Shown here: positions 16,584 to 24,328 of the stretch, one piece after another
How the letters are laid out: the number at the start of each line of letters is the position of its first letter
Position numbering within the stretch: the first letter of the stretch is position 1
Assembly: GCA_910583695.1 (NCBI GenBank)
Contig: CAJTZL010000012.1
Coordinates: forward strand, 1 to 55,224
From: an uncultured Oscillibacter sp.
Lineage (GTDB): Bacteria; Bacillota; Clostridia; Oscillospirales; Oscillospiraceae
Length of the DNA stretch: 55,224 nucleotides
Direction: 5' to 3'
The notes under the pieces: generated by a model
Databases searched by the model: none
What the model saw: the letters and a program-made list of their open reading frames with translations, nothing else
Told to the model about the DNA's origin: nothing
Position numbers and translations under genes: made by a program

Positions 16584-17027
16584 ATGAGGACCAAGGCAGT
16601 CAACGAGGTCACACTGGGCTTTCCCAGCCAGAGCCGGAACGAGAGCTTTGCCCGCTCCGCCGCGGCCTGCTTCGCCGCCCAGATGGACCCCACCCTCAAT
16701 GAGCTGGAGGACATCAAAACCGCCGTCAGCGAGGCCGTGACCAACGCCATTGTCCACGGATACCCGGACGCCATCGGGGATGTGACGCTGAAAATGCGGG
16801 TGCTGGCGGGCAGTGTGCTGGAGCTGACGGTGAAGGACCACGGCCGGGGCATCCCCGACGTGGACAAGGCCCGGCAGCCCATGTTCACCACCGGAGGGGA
16901 GGAGCGCAGCGGCATGGGCTTCACCATTATGGAGAGCTTTATGGACAAGGTAACGGTGCGGTCCGCCGTGAATAAGGGGACCACGGTGGTGATGCGGAAG
17001 AAGCTGGCCCCCCGCGTGAAGAAATGA
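16584..17027 (+). CDS. spoIIAB: Anti-sigma F factor SpoIIAB (serine kinase)
   Basis: The 147-residue GHKL-fold protein holds sigma F inactive and phosphorylates SpoIIAA. ATP-binding motifs are visible: N box in DIKTAVSEAVTNAIVHGY (about residues 43-60), G1 box DHGRGIPD (about 86-93), the FTTGGEERSGMGF lid/G2 segment (about 102-115), then KGTTVVM. GAGGAGG precedes the ATG at 16584. It overlaps sigF by 4 nt (ATGA), which keeps the sigma factor and its inhibitor in step. Confidence 0.97.
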   Translation: MRTKAVNEVTLGFPSQSRNESFARSAAACFAAQMDPTLNELEDIKTAVSEAVTNAIVHGYPDAIGDVTLKMRVLAGSVLELTVKDHGRGIPDVDKARQPMFTTGGEERSGMGFTIMESFMDKVTVRSAVNKGTTVVMRKKLAPRVKK

Positions 17028-17728
17028 GCGCCGCGCTGGAGCTCCTCCGGGCGGCCCAGCAGGGGGACCGGGACGCCTGTGAACAGGCGGTCATTGAGAA
17101 CAACGGCCTGATCTGGAGCGTGGTCCGGCGGTACTATGGCCGGGGCGTGGAGCCGGACGATTTATATCAACTGGGCTGCCTGGGGTTTTTAAAGGCGGTC
17201 CAGGGCTTTGACTTTGACTATGGGACCTGCTTTTCCACCTATGCCGTGCCGAAAATCGCCGGGGAAATCCGCCGCTTCCTCCGGGACGACGGGGCCGTGA
17301 AGGTGGGACGGAGCATCCGGGAACAGGCCCAGACCCTCTATACCGCCCGGGAGCGCCTCCGCCACCAGCTGGGCCGGGAGCCGGCCCTGTCGGAGCTGTC
17401 GGAGGCCACGGGCCTGACGCCGGAGGAAATCGCCCGGACGGACCTTGCCACCGACGCGCCGGAATCCCTCCAGCAGGAGACGGCGGACGGGCTGACCCTG
17501 GAGGGCTCCCTGGGCACGGAGGCCCCGGAGGAGGGGCTGGTGGAGCGCATTGCCCTGCGGGAGGCCATTGACCGCCTGCCGGAGAAGGAGCGGATGACGA
17601 TTCTCCTCCGCTATTTCAAGGGCCTGACCCAAGAGCAGACGGCCCGGGTGGTGGGAGTGTCCCAGGTGCAGATCTCCCGGCTGGAGCGCCGGGGATTGAA
17701 GCGGCTCCGGGAGAGCTTTGAGGTCTGA
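17024..17728 (+). CDS. sigF: RNA polymerase sigma-F factor (forespore)
   Basis: The 234-residue sigma-70 family protein of the SigF/SigG group is the first forespore-specific sigma factor. Region 2 includes the DDLYQLGCLGFLKAVQGFDFDYGTCFSTYAVPKIAGEIRRFLRDDG segment (about residues 45-92; core motif FSTYAVP). Region 3 follows, and region 4 has the helix-turn-helix LTQEQTARVVGVSQVQISRLERRGL (about 202-226). It is the last gene of spoIIA. No clear intrinsic terminator with a T-run follows, only the hairpin at 17749-17781. Confidence 0.97.
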   Translation: MSAALELLRAAQQGDRDACEQAVIENNGLIWSVVRRYYGRGVEPDDLYQLGCLGFLKAVQGFDFDYGTCFSTYAVPKIAGEIRRFLRDDGAVKVGRSIREQAQTLYTARERLRHQLGREPALSELSEATGLTPEEIARTDLATDAPESLQQETADGLTLEGSLGTEAPEEGLVERIALREAIDRLPEKERMTILLRYFKGLTQEQTARVVGVSQVQISRLERRGLKRLRESFEV

Positions 17729-17748
17729 TTCCTGAGCGGAACAACAGG

Positions 17749-17781
17749 GGGACTCCTGGCGGCCTTGCCGGTTGGAGTCCC
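17749..17781. other. Hairpin between converging sigF and TIGR03915 genes
   Basis: An 8-bp perfect stem (17749-17756 with 17774-17781) encloses a shorter inner stem. It has no T-run, so terminator function is only possible. Confidence 0.4.
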
Positions 17782-17817
17782 TGGATATCCGAAGGGCAAA
17801 CGGGAGCGAACAGAAGG

Positions 17818-18633
17818 TTATCGCCTCTCGAAATCCGGTGGGAGGCCGTGCGGCGGGGGCGGCAGGACGGTGTTTGCAGAGGCCGGCTGAAAGTAGGCCT
17901 CTCCCTGAAATTCCGTCATGGTGCTCCAATAGCGCTTGGGCATGTTACTCATGCGCAGACGGGGATTTTCCCGCTCCTTGATGGCGATGGTGTCGTAAAA
18001 CCGTTTCCAAAGCAGGCGGTAGCGGGCCTCCGCCTCGTCCGGCGGAGCCATCTGGAAGTCTGCCAGGGGGCGGATGACCGACTGGCCGGGGACGTGGAAC
18101 AGGGCTTCCCTGTGGGTGCGGTCGTAGAGGAAAAAGCGCTCGTTGTGAAACCGGGCGGCAAAGTGCCCGCCCAGCACGGGGAGGACCCGGTTTTTCGGCT
18201 CGATCTCGCCCCCCAGCACGCCTCCCAGATCGGAGAAGCGGACGAAGCCCTTTAGAAGATGAACCTCCCCGTTCAGATGCTGGACGGCCCGGATGACGGG
18301 GAACAGCGTCTCGTCGGAGCGGTTCCGGAGGAAGCCGGGACCCTCCCGGAGGAGCTTGGCAACCACCCGGAACAGGCGCAGTTCCTTTTCCGGCAGGCAG
18401 GTGAGAAAGCCCCGCCGCAGCAGCACGGCGGCCTCCGGGGACAGGGAGGCGATTTTCCGCAGGACCCGGGCGGCGTGCTCCGGGTCTGTGGGGACCGTTC
18501 GGGAATCAAACAGGGTAAAGATGCCGTCCTCGCCGGAAGAGAACCCGGCGGGGATTTCTTTTTGGGCGTAGCTGTCGAAGACGCAGGAGAGAAAGCCGTC
18601 GAAGCTGCCGTCGTAGTGATAGAAGATTTCCAT
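17818..18633 (-). CDS. TIGR03915-family putative DNA repair/metabolism protein
   Basis: The 271-residue protein matches the TIGR03915 pattern: N-terminal YHYDGSFDGFLSCVFDSY, a central LLKGFVRFSDLGG, and the C-terminal KRFYDTIAIKERENPRLRMSNMPKRYW, in which R, N and W are conserved. The family is always found beside TIGR03916 radical SAM proteins and is assumed to act with them on DNA; the reaction is not established. Here it is the last gene of a three-gene minus-strand operon, 15 nt after its partner, under the SOS-type promoter at 20127-20155. Its own ribosome-binding site is weak, so coupling is likely. Confidence 0.88.
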   Translation of the reverse strand: MEIFYHYDGSFDGFLSCVFDSYAQKEIPAGFSSGEDGIFTLFDSRTVPTDPEHAARVLRKIASLSPEAAVLLRRGFLTCLPEKELRLFRVVAKLLREGPGFLRNRSDETLFPVIRAVQHLNGEVHLLKGFVRFSDLGGVLGGEIEPKNRVLPVLGGHFAARFHNERFFLYDRTHREALFHVPGQSVIRPLADFQMAPPDEAEARYRLLWKRFYDTIAIKERENPRLRMSNMPKRYWSTMTEFQGEAYFQPASANTVLPPPPHGLPPDFERR

Positions 18634-18648
18634 GATAGCGCGGTTCCG

Positions 18649-19920
18649 TCAGGCGGTTTCCGTCTGCTCGAACAGAGACAACTGCACCGCCTCCTGCTGG
18701 GGCAGCAGCCGCTCCGCGGCGATAAGGCCCCGGAGAAGGCTGTCCGGCGTGAAGCGCAGGCCCTCCGCCATTTTGCCGGAGGCGGTGAGGAAATACTGGG
18801 CCCGCTTCATCACCACCCCCAGCTTTTTCAGGTTGTCCATATGGAGGGGACCCACCCGCCGGGCGCTGAGAATCCGCCGGGCGGAGGTGACTCCCACGCC
18901 GGGAATCCGCAGCAGGACCTCATAGGGGGCGGTGTTGACCTCCACCGGGAAGAAGTCCAGATGGGCCAGGGCCCAGCTGCACTTGGGATCCACCCGGGTG
19001 TCGAAGTCCTGGTTTTCCTCGTCCAGCAGCTCCTCCGCCCGGAAGCCGTAAAACCGCAGCAGCCAGTCCGCCTGATAGAGCCGGTGCTCCCGCAGCAGGG
19101 GCGGCTTTACGTCCCTGGCGGGCAGAAGGGCGTGCTCCACCACCGGGACGTAAGCGGAATAGAACACACGCTTCAGACTGTAGCGGTCATAGAGCCCCTG
19201 GGTCAGCCGGAGAATATGGAAGTCCGTGTCTCGGGTGGCTCCGACGATCAGCTGGGTGCTCTGTCCGGCGGGGGCGAAGCGGGGGGCGTGGCGGTATTTC
19301 ACCAGCTCCTCCCGGCTCTGCCGGTTTCGGGCTTGAATCTGCCGCATGGGGGCCAGGATGGCCCCCTTTGTCTTGTCCGGGGCCAGGGAGTTCAGTCCTG
19401 CTTCCGAGGGCAGCTCAATGTTCACGCTGAGCCGGTCCGCCAGAAAGCCCAGCCGCTCCACCAGCTCCGGCGCGGCGCCGGGGATAGCCTTGGCGTGAAT
19501 GTAGCCGTTGAAGCGGTACCGCTCCCGGAGCAGTGCCAGAGCCCGGATCATCAGCTCTGTGGTGTAGTCCGGGCTGCGGAATACCCCGGAGGAGAGAAAC
19601 AGCCCCTCGATATAATTCCGCCGGTAAAACTGGATGGTCAGATCCGCCAGCTCCTCCGGGGTGAAGGACGCTCGCCGGGTCTCGTTGCTCCGGCGGTTGA
19701 CGCAGTACTTGCAGTCGTACACACAGCGGTTGGTCAGCAGCACCTTCAGCAGTGTGACGCAGCGCCCGTCGGCGGAAAAGGTGTGGCAGCAGCCCGCCTG
19801 GGCGGTGGAGGTGCTGCCGATATAACCCTTTTTTGCAGTCCGGGTTCCTCCGCTGGAAGTGCAGGCGGCGTCATACTTGGCGGCGTCGGTGAGTATGGTC
19901 AGCTTCTCCAGGACATCCAT
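18649..19920 (-). CDS. TIGR03916-family putative DNA modification/repair radical SAM protein
   Basis: The 423-residue protein carries a radical SAM cluster motif CVYDCKYC (CxxxCxxC), with GLFLSSGVF and a later HAKAIPGA segment of the SAM barrel. The C-terminal third has a helix-hairpin-helix DNA-binding motif, LLRIPGVGVTSARRIL, supporting action on DNA. The N-terminus (LTDAAKYDAACTSSG) has the conserved cysteine seen in the family. The ATG at 19920 was chosen over a GTG at 19944 because of GGGGAAA upstream. It overlaps the small membrane gene before it by 22 nt and is followed by the TIGR03915 partner. The SOS-type promoter upstream supports a DNA-damage role. Confidence 0.9.
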   Translation of the reverse strand: MDVLEKLTILTDAAKYDAACTSSGGTRTAKKGYIGSTSTAQAGCCHTFSADGRCVTLLKVLLTNRCVYDCKYCVNRRSNETRRASFTPEELADLTIQFYRRNYIEGLFLSSGVFRSPDYTTELMIRALALLRERYRFNGYIHAKAIPGAAPELVERLGFLADRLSVNIELPSEAGLNSLAPDKTKGAILAPMRQIQARNRQSREELVKYRHAPRFAPAGQSTQLIVGATRDTDFHILRLTQGLYDRYSLKRVFYSAYVPVVEHALLPARDVKPPLLREHRLYQADWLLRFYGFRAEELLDEENQDFDTRVDPKCSWALAHLDFFPVEVNTAPYEVLLRIPGVGVTSARRILSARRVGPLHMDNLKKLGVVMKRAQYFLTASGKMAEGLRFTPDSLLRGLIAAERLLPQQEAVQLSLFEQTETA

Positions 19921-20087
19921 TGCCGTTTCCCCAGGGTCTCCCACAGCCGCACGTTCCAGGCCTCCGGGAGACAGGCGGCTTTCTGAGAACGGCGGGCAGG
20001 CCGCTCGATCAGGTCGATGAGCCGGAACAGCTGGGCGGTGAGAATGGCGATGCCCAGAACCGTGAAAAAGAGAGTCCAGCCGGTCAT
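19899..20087 (-). CDS. Small single-pass membrane protein leading the SOS-type repair operon
   Basis: The 62-residue product has one hydrophobic helix (about residues 3-24, GWTLFFTVLGIAILTAQLF) followed by a basic tail (IERPARRSQKA). AGGAGG lies 8 nt before the ATG at 20087, an excellent ribosome-binding site. The 3' end overlaps the radical SAM gene by 22 nt, so translation is probably coupled. It is the first gene after the LexA-box promoter. Small SOS membrane proteins (for example cell-division inhibitors such as YneA or TisB-type peptides) exist, but I see no direct similarity and assign no function. Confidence 0.7.
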   Translation of the reverse strand: MTGWTLFFTVLGIAILTAQLFRLIDLIERPARRSQKAACLPEAWNVRLWETLGKRQWMSWRS

Positions 20088-20107
20088 AAGAAATCCCTCC
20101 TGATATA

Positions 20108-20155
20108 GAAAATTTGTTCGAGTATTATTCTAACTCGAACAATCGTTCTTGTCAA
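20108..20155 (-). promoter_or_regulatory. SOS-type promoter with LexA box
   Basis: On the minus strand TTGACA (20155-20150), a 17-bp spacer and TAGAAT (20132-20127) form a strong promoter. The spacer contains GAAC-N4-GTTC at 20137-20148, the core of the Firmicutes LexA/DinR box. A second, one-mismatch copy (GAAC-N4-TTTC) lies at 20108-20119, just after the -10. Confidence 0.82.
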
Positions 20156-20164
20156 GGGGGAAAC

Positions 20165-20194
20165 AAAAAAACGGCACGGTAAAAAACCGTGCCG
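20165..20194 (-). terminator. Terminator of the DUF5684-like gene
   Basis: A 9-bp perfect stem (20172-20180 with 20186-20194) is followed on the minus strand by a run of seven T. It ends the leftward gene at 20213-20557 just before the SOS-type promoter. Confidence 0.85.
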
Positions 20195-20212
20195 CTTTGG
20201 ACCGTGCGGACC

Positions 20213-20557
20213 TTATTTCACCAACAGGGAGCCGTCCAGATAGACGGCCCTTCCAAAGCCCAGGAGGGGGAAGAAGATGGGCGGGAGCAATGCCAGCCCC
20301 AGGCCGAAGCGCGCGCTCCGGTTGAAGGCGAAAGCCAAATCGACGCCCAGCCGCAGAAGGACATATACATTACAAAAGGGCAGGAGCAGACAGAGGGCCC
20401 TCCGGCCGCTGCCGTAGAGCTCGTGGAACAGCAGCCACGTCCGGTAAAGCGGAATCGCCGCCTCCCAGCCCCGGCAGCCCATCTTTTGAAAACAGCGCCA
20501 CCGGCCCGCCGTCCCGGCAAGCCAGAGCAGCGCCGCCCCGGAGATCATTGCAGCCAT
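20213..20557 (-). CDS. DUF5684-like small membrane protein
   Basis: The 114-residue protein has about four membrane segments and the CRGWEAAIPLYRTWLLFHELYG motif (G-W-A-x-IP-Y-x-x-x-L) typical of DUF5684-type membrane proteins, whose function is unknown. I start it at the ATG at 20557 because AGGAGG sits 5 nt upstream; an ATG at 20572 is in frame but has only a weak site. The promoter at 20608-20636 excludes the still longer reading from 20629. It is divergent from the XRE regulator gene and ends at its own terminator. Confidence 0.7.
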   Translation of the reverse strand: MAAMISGAALLWLAGTAGRWRCFQKMGCRGWEAAIPLYRTWLLFHELYGSGRRALCLLLPFCNVYVLLRLGVDLAFAFNRSARFGLGLALLPPIFFPLLGFGRAVYLDGSLLVK

Positions 20558-20607
20558 CCCCGCCTCCTGCATGCGTTCTTTGCAAATAGGGTGCTTTCCT
20601 TTGGGAA

Positions 20608-20636
20608 ATAGTAACACATAAGTATTCAAATGTCAA
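20608..20636 (-). promoter_or_regulatory. Sigma-A-type promoter of the DUF5684-like gene
   Basis: On the minus strand TTGACA (20636-20631), 17 bp, TACTAT (20613-20608). The transcript start would be near 20600, about 43 nt before the chosen ATG. Confidence 0.78.
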
Positions 20637-20692
20637 CATATGCGTTCGGTGCGCCGCTTTTTTTCGGATACACTTTTTAAGAGGTGATGAAC

Positions 20693-20938
20693 ATGAGCGA
20701 GATGCGCTTGGATCCCGTGGTGGTGGGCGAGGTGATTGCCGCCTATCGCCTCCGGAAGGGTGTGACCCAGGAGGTACTGAGCGGCTTGGCGGACATCGGC
20801 AGGACCCACCTCAGCGCCATTGAGCGGGGCGGGCGGAAGCCCACCCTGGAGACGCTGTACCGGATCAGCCTTGCGCTGGATGTGAAAATGAGCAGCATCG
20901 TCCTGGACATTGAGCACGCCCTGAAGGAGTCCCGCTGA
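20693..20938 (+). CDS. XRE-family helix-turn-helix regulator
   Basis: The 81-residue protein is essentially one Cro/CI-type HTH domain: RLRKGVTQEVLSGLADIGRTHLSAIERGGRKPTLETLYRISLAL spans about residues 19-62, with the typical THLSAIERG recognition helix and PTLETL motif. The ATG at 20693 follows GAGGTGAT at good spacing; upstream GTG and ATG codons overlap that ribosome-binding site. It has no effector domain. It is divergent from the DUF5684-like gene and 70 nt before thiN, so it may regulate either or act elsewhere. Confidence 0.88.
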   Translation: MSEMRLDPVVVGEVIAAYRLRKGVTQEVLSGLADIGRTHLSAIERGGRKPTLETLYRISLALDVKMSSIVLDIEHALKESR

Positions 20939-21008
20939 GGGACTGGCCTTCGCCGGATAAAGCTGGTATAATGAAAGGGTCGAATCACGATGCAAAGGAG
21001 AACCTGCC

Positions 21009-21638
21009 ATGAGACGCTGTTTCATCTTCGCCGCCGGGAGCTTTTACGGTCTGCGGGAGCGGCCCGGCCCCGGCGATTTCGTCATCGCCGCTGATGCGGG
21101 CTATCGAATCTGCCTGAAAGAAGGGCTCCGGCCGGACCTCCTCCTGGGGGACTTCGACTCCATGGAGCCTCCGACGGACGCTGTCCGGGTCCGCCGCCTG
21201 CCGGTGGAGAAGGACGACACGGACACCCTGGCCGCCCTCAAGGCCGGTCTGGAGCAGACGTGCGATACCTTTTATATTTACGGCGGAACAGGGGGAAAGC
21301 GCCTGGACCACACGCTGGCGAATCTGCAGTCCCTGCTGTACCTCCGCCGGAGGGGAGCCAGGGGCTTCCTCCAGGACGACAATTTCATCTGGACCGTTCT
21401 GGAAAACGAGGCGCTGACGATTCCCCGCACGGTGGAGTGGGGGCTGTTTTCGGCTTTCTGCCTGGGAGACCGGGCGGAGGGCGTGGACGAAGAGGGCTTC
21501 CAGTACCCGCTGCGGGACGCCGTGCTGACCCCGGACGTCCCTCTGGGCGTCAGCAATCATATTCTGGAGCCGGAAGCCCGGATCGCTGTCCGGAAAGGCG
21601 CGCTGGCAGTGGGCTGGGAGCTGAAACCGTTAGACTGA
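21009..21638 (+). CDS. thiN: Thiamine pyrophosphokinase
   Basis: The 209-residue protein converts thiamine to thiamine pyrophosphate using ATP. The catalytic motifs are intact: ADAGYR near residue 29, LLLGDFDSM near 46-53, and KDDTDTLAAL near 72-80; a later YGGTGGKRLDHTLAN segment forms the nucleotide-binding region. AAAGGAG lies before the ATG at 21009. A TATAAT box at 20967-20972, with a poor -35, is a likely promoter. No TPP riboswitch is seen upstream, so regulation by the product is not evident here. Confidence 0.95.
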   Translation: MRRCFIFAAGSFYGLRERPGPGDFVIAADAGYRICLKEGLRPDLLLGDFDSMEPPTDAVRVRRLPVEKDDTDTLAALKAGLEQTCDTFYIYGGTGGKRLDHTLANLQSLLYLRRRGARGFLQDDNFIWTVLENEALTIPRTVEWGLFSAFCLGDRAEGVDEEGFQYPLRDAVLTPDVPLGVSNHILEPEARIAVRKGALAVGWELKPLD

Positions 21639-21668
21639 AGATAGAATAACGAAATGACAAAAGTGTGG

Positions 21669-21726
21669 TTGCGCGGCAAGGGAAGTTCATGTATAATGAA
21701 CAATAACGGAAAGGTTGACCTTTCCG
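21669..21726 (+). promoter_or_regulatory. Promoter and palindrome upstream of the fused xanthine dehydrogenase
   Basis: TTGCGC (21669-21674), 17 bp, TATAAT (21692-21697). Just downstream, around the expected transcript start, lies a perfect 9-bp inverted repeat CGGAAAGGT-TG-ACCTTTCCG (21707-21726). It could be an operator or the first hairpin of a structured leader; a second short hairpin is at 21739-21762. Confidence 0.7.
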
Positions 21727-21778
21727 AATACAACATGGCCGTGGGACCGAGGGCGGGCACGGAAGCAAGGAGTTTTTT

Positions 21779-24328
21779 ATGGCGGCATTTACCGTAAACG
21801 GCAAACCAGTCACCGTGGAGAAAAACCAGAAGCTGATCCGCTTTCTGCGGGACGGCCTGGGCCTGACCTCCGTGAAGGACGGATGCAGCGAGGGCGCCTG
21901 CGGCACCTGCACGGTGCTGATCGACGGCAAGCCCACCCGGGCCTGCATCCCCCAGACGGACAAGCTGGAGGGGAAGAGCGTCCTCACCGTGGAGGGCCTG
22001 ACGGAGTTTGAAAAACGGGTTTATACATACGCCTTCGGCCAGGCCGGGGCGGTCCAGTGCGGCTTCTGCATCCCGGGCATGGTCATGTGCGCCAAGGCCC
22101 TTCTGGACGGGAACCAAAGCCCCACCCGGGAGGAAGCGGCCTTTGCCATCCGCAACAACATCTGCCGGTGCACGGGCTATGTAAAGATCATCGACGCCAT
22201 CCTCCTGACGGCGGAGCTGCTCCGGGCCGGGGAGGTCCCTGCGGTTCCCTCCGACTGGTCCCTGGGGGCCCGGGTGCCCCGGGTGGACGTGGAGGAGAAA
22301 GTCACCGGCACGGGAATCTATCCCGACGACGTGTATATGGACGGCATGATTTACGCCTCCGCCGTCCGGTCCCAATACCCCAGGGCCCGGGTGCTGGCGA
22401 TTCACACAGAGGCGGCCAAGGCCCTGCCCGGCGTGGTGGGCATCTTCACCGCCGCCGACATTCCCGGAAGCAACAAGGTGGGCCATCTGAAAAAGGACTG
22501 GGACACCATGATCGCCGTGGGGGACATCACCCACTATTTAGGCGACGCCATCTGCATCGTGGCCGCCGAGGACCAGGAAACCCTGGCCAGGGCCAAGGCC
22601 CTGGTGAAGGTGGACTACGAGGAGCTGCCCATGGTCCGCAGTCCCCAGGAGGCCATGGCGGAGGGCGCGCCCCTGGTCCACCGGGAGGGGAACCTTCTGG
22701 CCCACAAGCACATCCAGCGGGGCGATCCGGCGGCGGCCATCGCCAAGAGCAAGCATGTGCTGACGGAAAAATTCTCCACCCCCTGGACGGAGCACGCCTT
22801 CCTGGAGCCGGAGTGCGCCGTGGCCTGTCCCGACGGGGACGGGGTCCTGGTCCTCTCCACGGACCAGGGGACCTATGACACCCAGCATGAAACCATGGGA
22901 ATGCTGGGTCTCCCGGCGGAGAAGGTGAAGGTCCGGAACTGTCTGGTGGGCGGCGGCTTTGGCGGCAAGGAGGACGTGACGGTTCAGCACCACGCCGCTT
23001 TGGTTGCCTACCTGACCAAGCGCCCGGTGAAGGTGAAGCTCAGCCGGGCGGAGAGCCTCCTGATCCATCCCAAGCGGCATCCCATGGAGATGGAGTTCAC
23101 CCTGGGCTGCGACGAAAACGGAATCATCCAGGGGGTGAAGGCCGGCGTGGTGGCGGATACCGGCGCTTACGCCTCTCTGGGCGGGCCGGTGCTGGAGCGG
23201 GCCTGCACCCACGCCGCCGGGCCTTACAATTACCAGAACTTTGAAATCGACGGCTGGGCCTGGTACACCAACAATCCCCCCGCCGGGGCCTTCCGGGGCT
23301 TTGGCGTCACTCAGACCTGCTTCTGCATCGAGAGCCTTCTGAACCGGATGGCGGATGTGGTGGGCATCAGCCCTTGGGAAATTCGTTACCGCAACGCCAT
23401 CCGCCCCGGCCAGGAGCTGCCCAACGGCCAGATTGTGGATGAATCCACCGGCCTTGTGGAGACCCTGGAGGCGGTGAAGCCCTATTACGAAAAGGCTGAA
23501 TTTGCCGGTCTCGCCTGTGCCATGAAGAACGCCGGCGTGGGCGTGGGCATCCCGGACACGGGCCGGGTCCGCCTGACGGTGGAGGGCGGAAAGGTCCACG
23601 TTTTCGCCGGGGCCTCCTGCATCGGCCAGGGCCTGGGTACGGTGCTGACCCAGATGATCTGCGACCGGACGGGCCTTCCCCATGAGGCCGTGGTCTATGA
23701 GCGGTCCAACACCTATTCTACGCCGGATTCCGGTACCACCTCCGGCTCCCGCCAGACCCTGTTTACCGGAGAGGCCTGCCGCCGGGCCTGTGAGGGCCTG
23801 AAGGCGGCTTTGGAGGAGGGGGGCCTTGACTCCCTGAACGGCAGGGAGTTTTGCGGGGAGTACCTGGGCAGGACGGACCCTCTGGGGGCCGACGTGCCAA
23901 ACCCCGTCAGCCATATTGCCTACGGCTACGCCACCCAGGTCTGCATCCTGGATGAAGACGGGAAACTCCGGCAGATTGTGGCCGCCCATGACGTGGGCAA
24001 AGCGGTGAATCCTTTGTCGGTGGAGGGCCAGATTGAGGGCGGCGTGGTCATGTCCATGGGCTATGCCCTGACGGAGCGCTACCCGCTGACCGACTGCAAG
24101 CCCAACGTGAAGTTCGGCACCCTGGGCCTGTTCCGGGCCAACCAGGTGCCGGAGATCGTCCCCATCATCGTGGAAAAGGAGGGGCTGAACGTGGCCTGCG
24201 GAGCCATCGGCATCGGGGAGATTACGTCGATTCCCACCGCCCCCGCCATTGCCGACGCCTACTTCCGCTACGACGGAAAGCGGCGCACGGCCCTGCCCCT
24301 GGAGGGGACGCCCTACGCGAAAAAGTGA
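21779..24328 (+). CDS. Fused [2Fe-2S]/molybdenum xanthine dehydrogenase, selenium-dependent type
   Basis: The 849-residue protein fuses an N-terminal two-cluster ferredoxin-like region (CSEGACGTCTVL near residue 40; QCGFCIPG and NICRCTGY at about 100-140) to a full xanthine-oxidase-family molybdopterin subunit. The latter has VGGGFGGKED, GAFRGFG and a catalytic-glutamate motif GAIGIGE near the C-terminus. The fused layout and length match the TIGR03311-type selenium-dependent xanthine dehydrogenase, where selenium is a labile cofactor, not selenocysteine; no in-frame UGA interrupts the gene. A MocA-type accessory gene nearby supports this. Function would be purine (xanthine/hypoxanthine) oxidation in the cytoplasm. 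The ATG at 21779 follows AAGGAG. Selenium dependence is inferred. Confidence 0.88.
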   Translation: MAAFTVNGKPVTVEKNQKLIRFLRDGLGLTSVKDGCSEGACGTCTVLIDGKPTRACIPQTDKLEGKSVLTVEGLTEFEKRVYTYAFGQAGAVQCGFCIPGMVMCAKALLDGNQSPTREEAAFAIRNNICRCTGYVKIIDAILLTAELLRAGEVPAVPSDWSLGARVPRVDVEEKVTGTGIYPDDVYMDGMIYASAVRSQYPRARVLAIHTEAAKALPGVVGIFTAADIPGSNKVGHLKKDWDTMIAVGDITHYLGDAICIVAAEDQETLARAKALVKVDYEELPMVRSPQEAMAEGAPLVHREGNLLAHKHIQRGDPAAAIAKSKHVLTEKFSTPWTEHAFLEPECAVACPDGDGVLVLSTDQGTYDTQHETMGMLGLPAEKVKVRNCLVGGGFGGKEDVTVQHHAALVAYLTKRPVKVKLSRAESLLIHPKRHPMEMEFTLGCDENGIIQGVKAGVVADTGAYASLGGPVLERACTHAAGPYNYQNFEIDGWAWYTNNPPAGAFRGFGVTQTCFCIESLLNRMADVVGISPWEIRYRNAIRPGQELPNGQIVDESTGLVETLEAVKPYYEKAEFAGLACAMKNAGVGVGIPDTGRVRLTVEGGKVHVFAGASCIGQGLGTVLTQMICDRTGLPHEAVVYERSNTYSTPDSGTTSGSRQTLFTGEACRRACEGLKAALEEGGLDSLNGREFCGEYLGRTDPLGADVPNPVSHIAYGYATQVCILDEDGKLRQIVAAHDVGKAVNPLSVEGQIEGGVVMSMGYALTERYPLTDCKPNVKFGTLGLFRANQVPEIVPIIVEKEGLNVACGAIGIGEITSIPTAPAIADAYFRYDGKRRTALPLEGTPYAKK

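Noticed and set aside
22538..23989. A 483-codon minus-strand frame inside the fused xanthine dehydrogenase
   Set aside because: It is fully antisense to a clear enzyme gene, low in family-like motifs, and lacks a ribosome-binding site.
21779..24328. Selenocysteine insertion in the xanthine dehydrogenase
   Set aside because: The frame has no internal UGA. The family uses selenium as a bound cofactor, not as selenocysteine.
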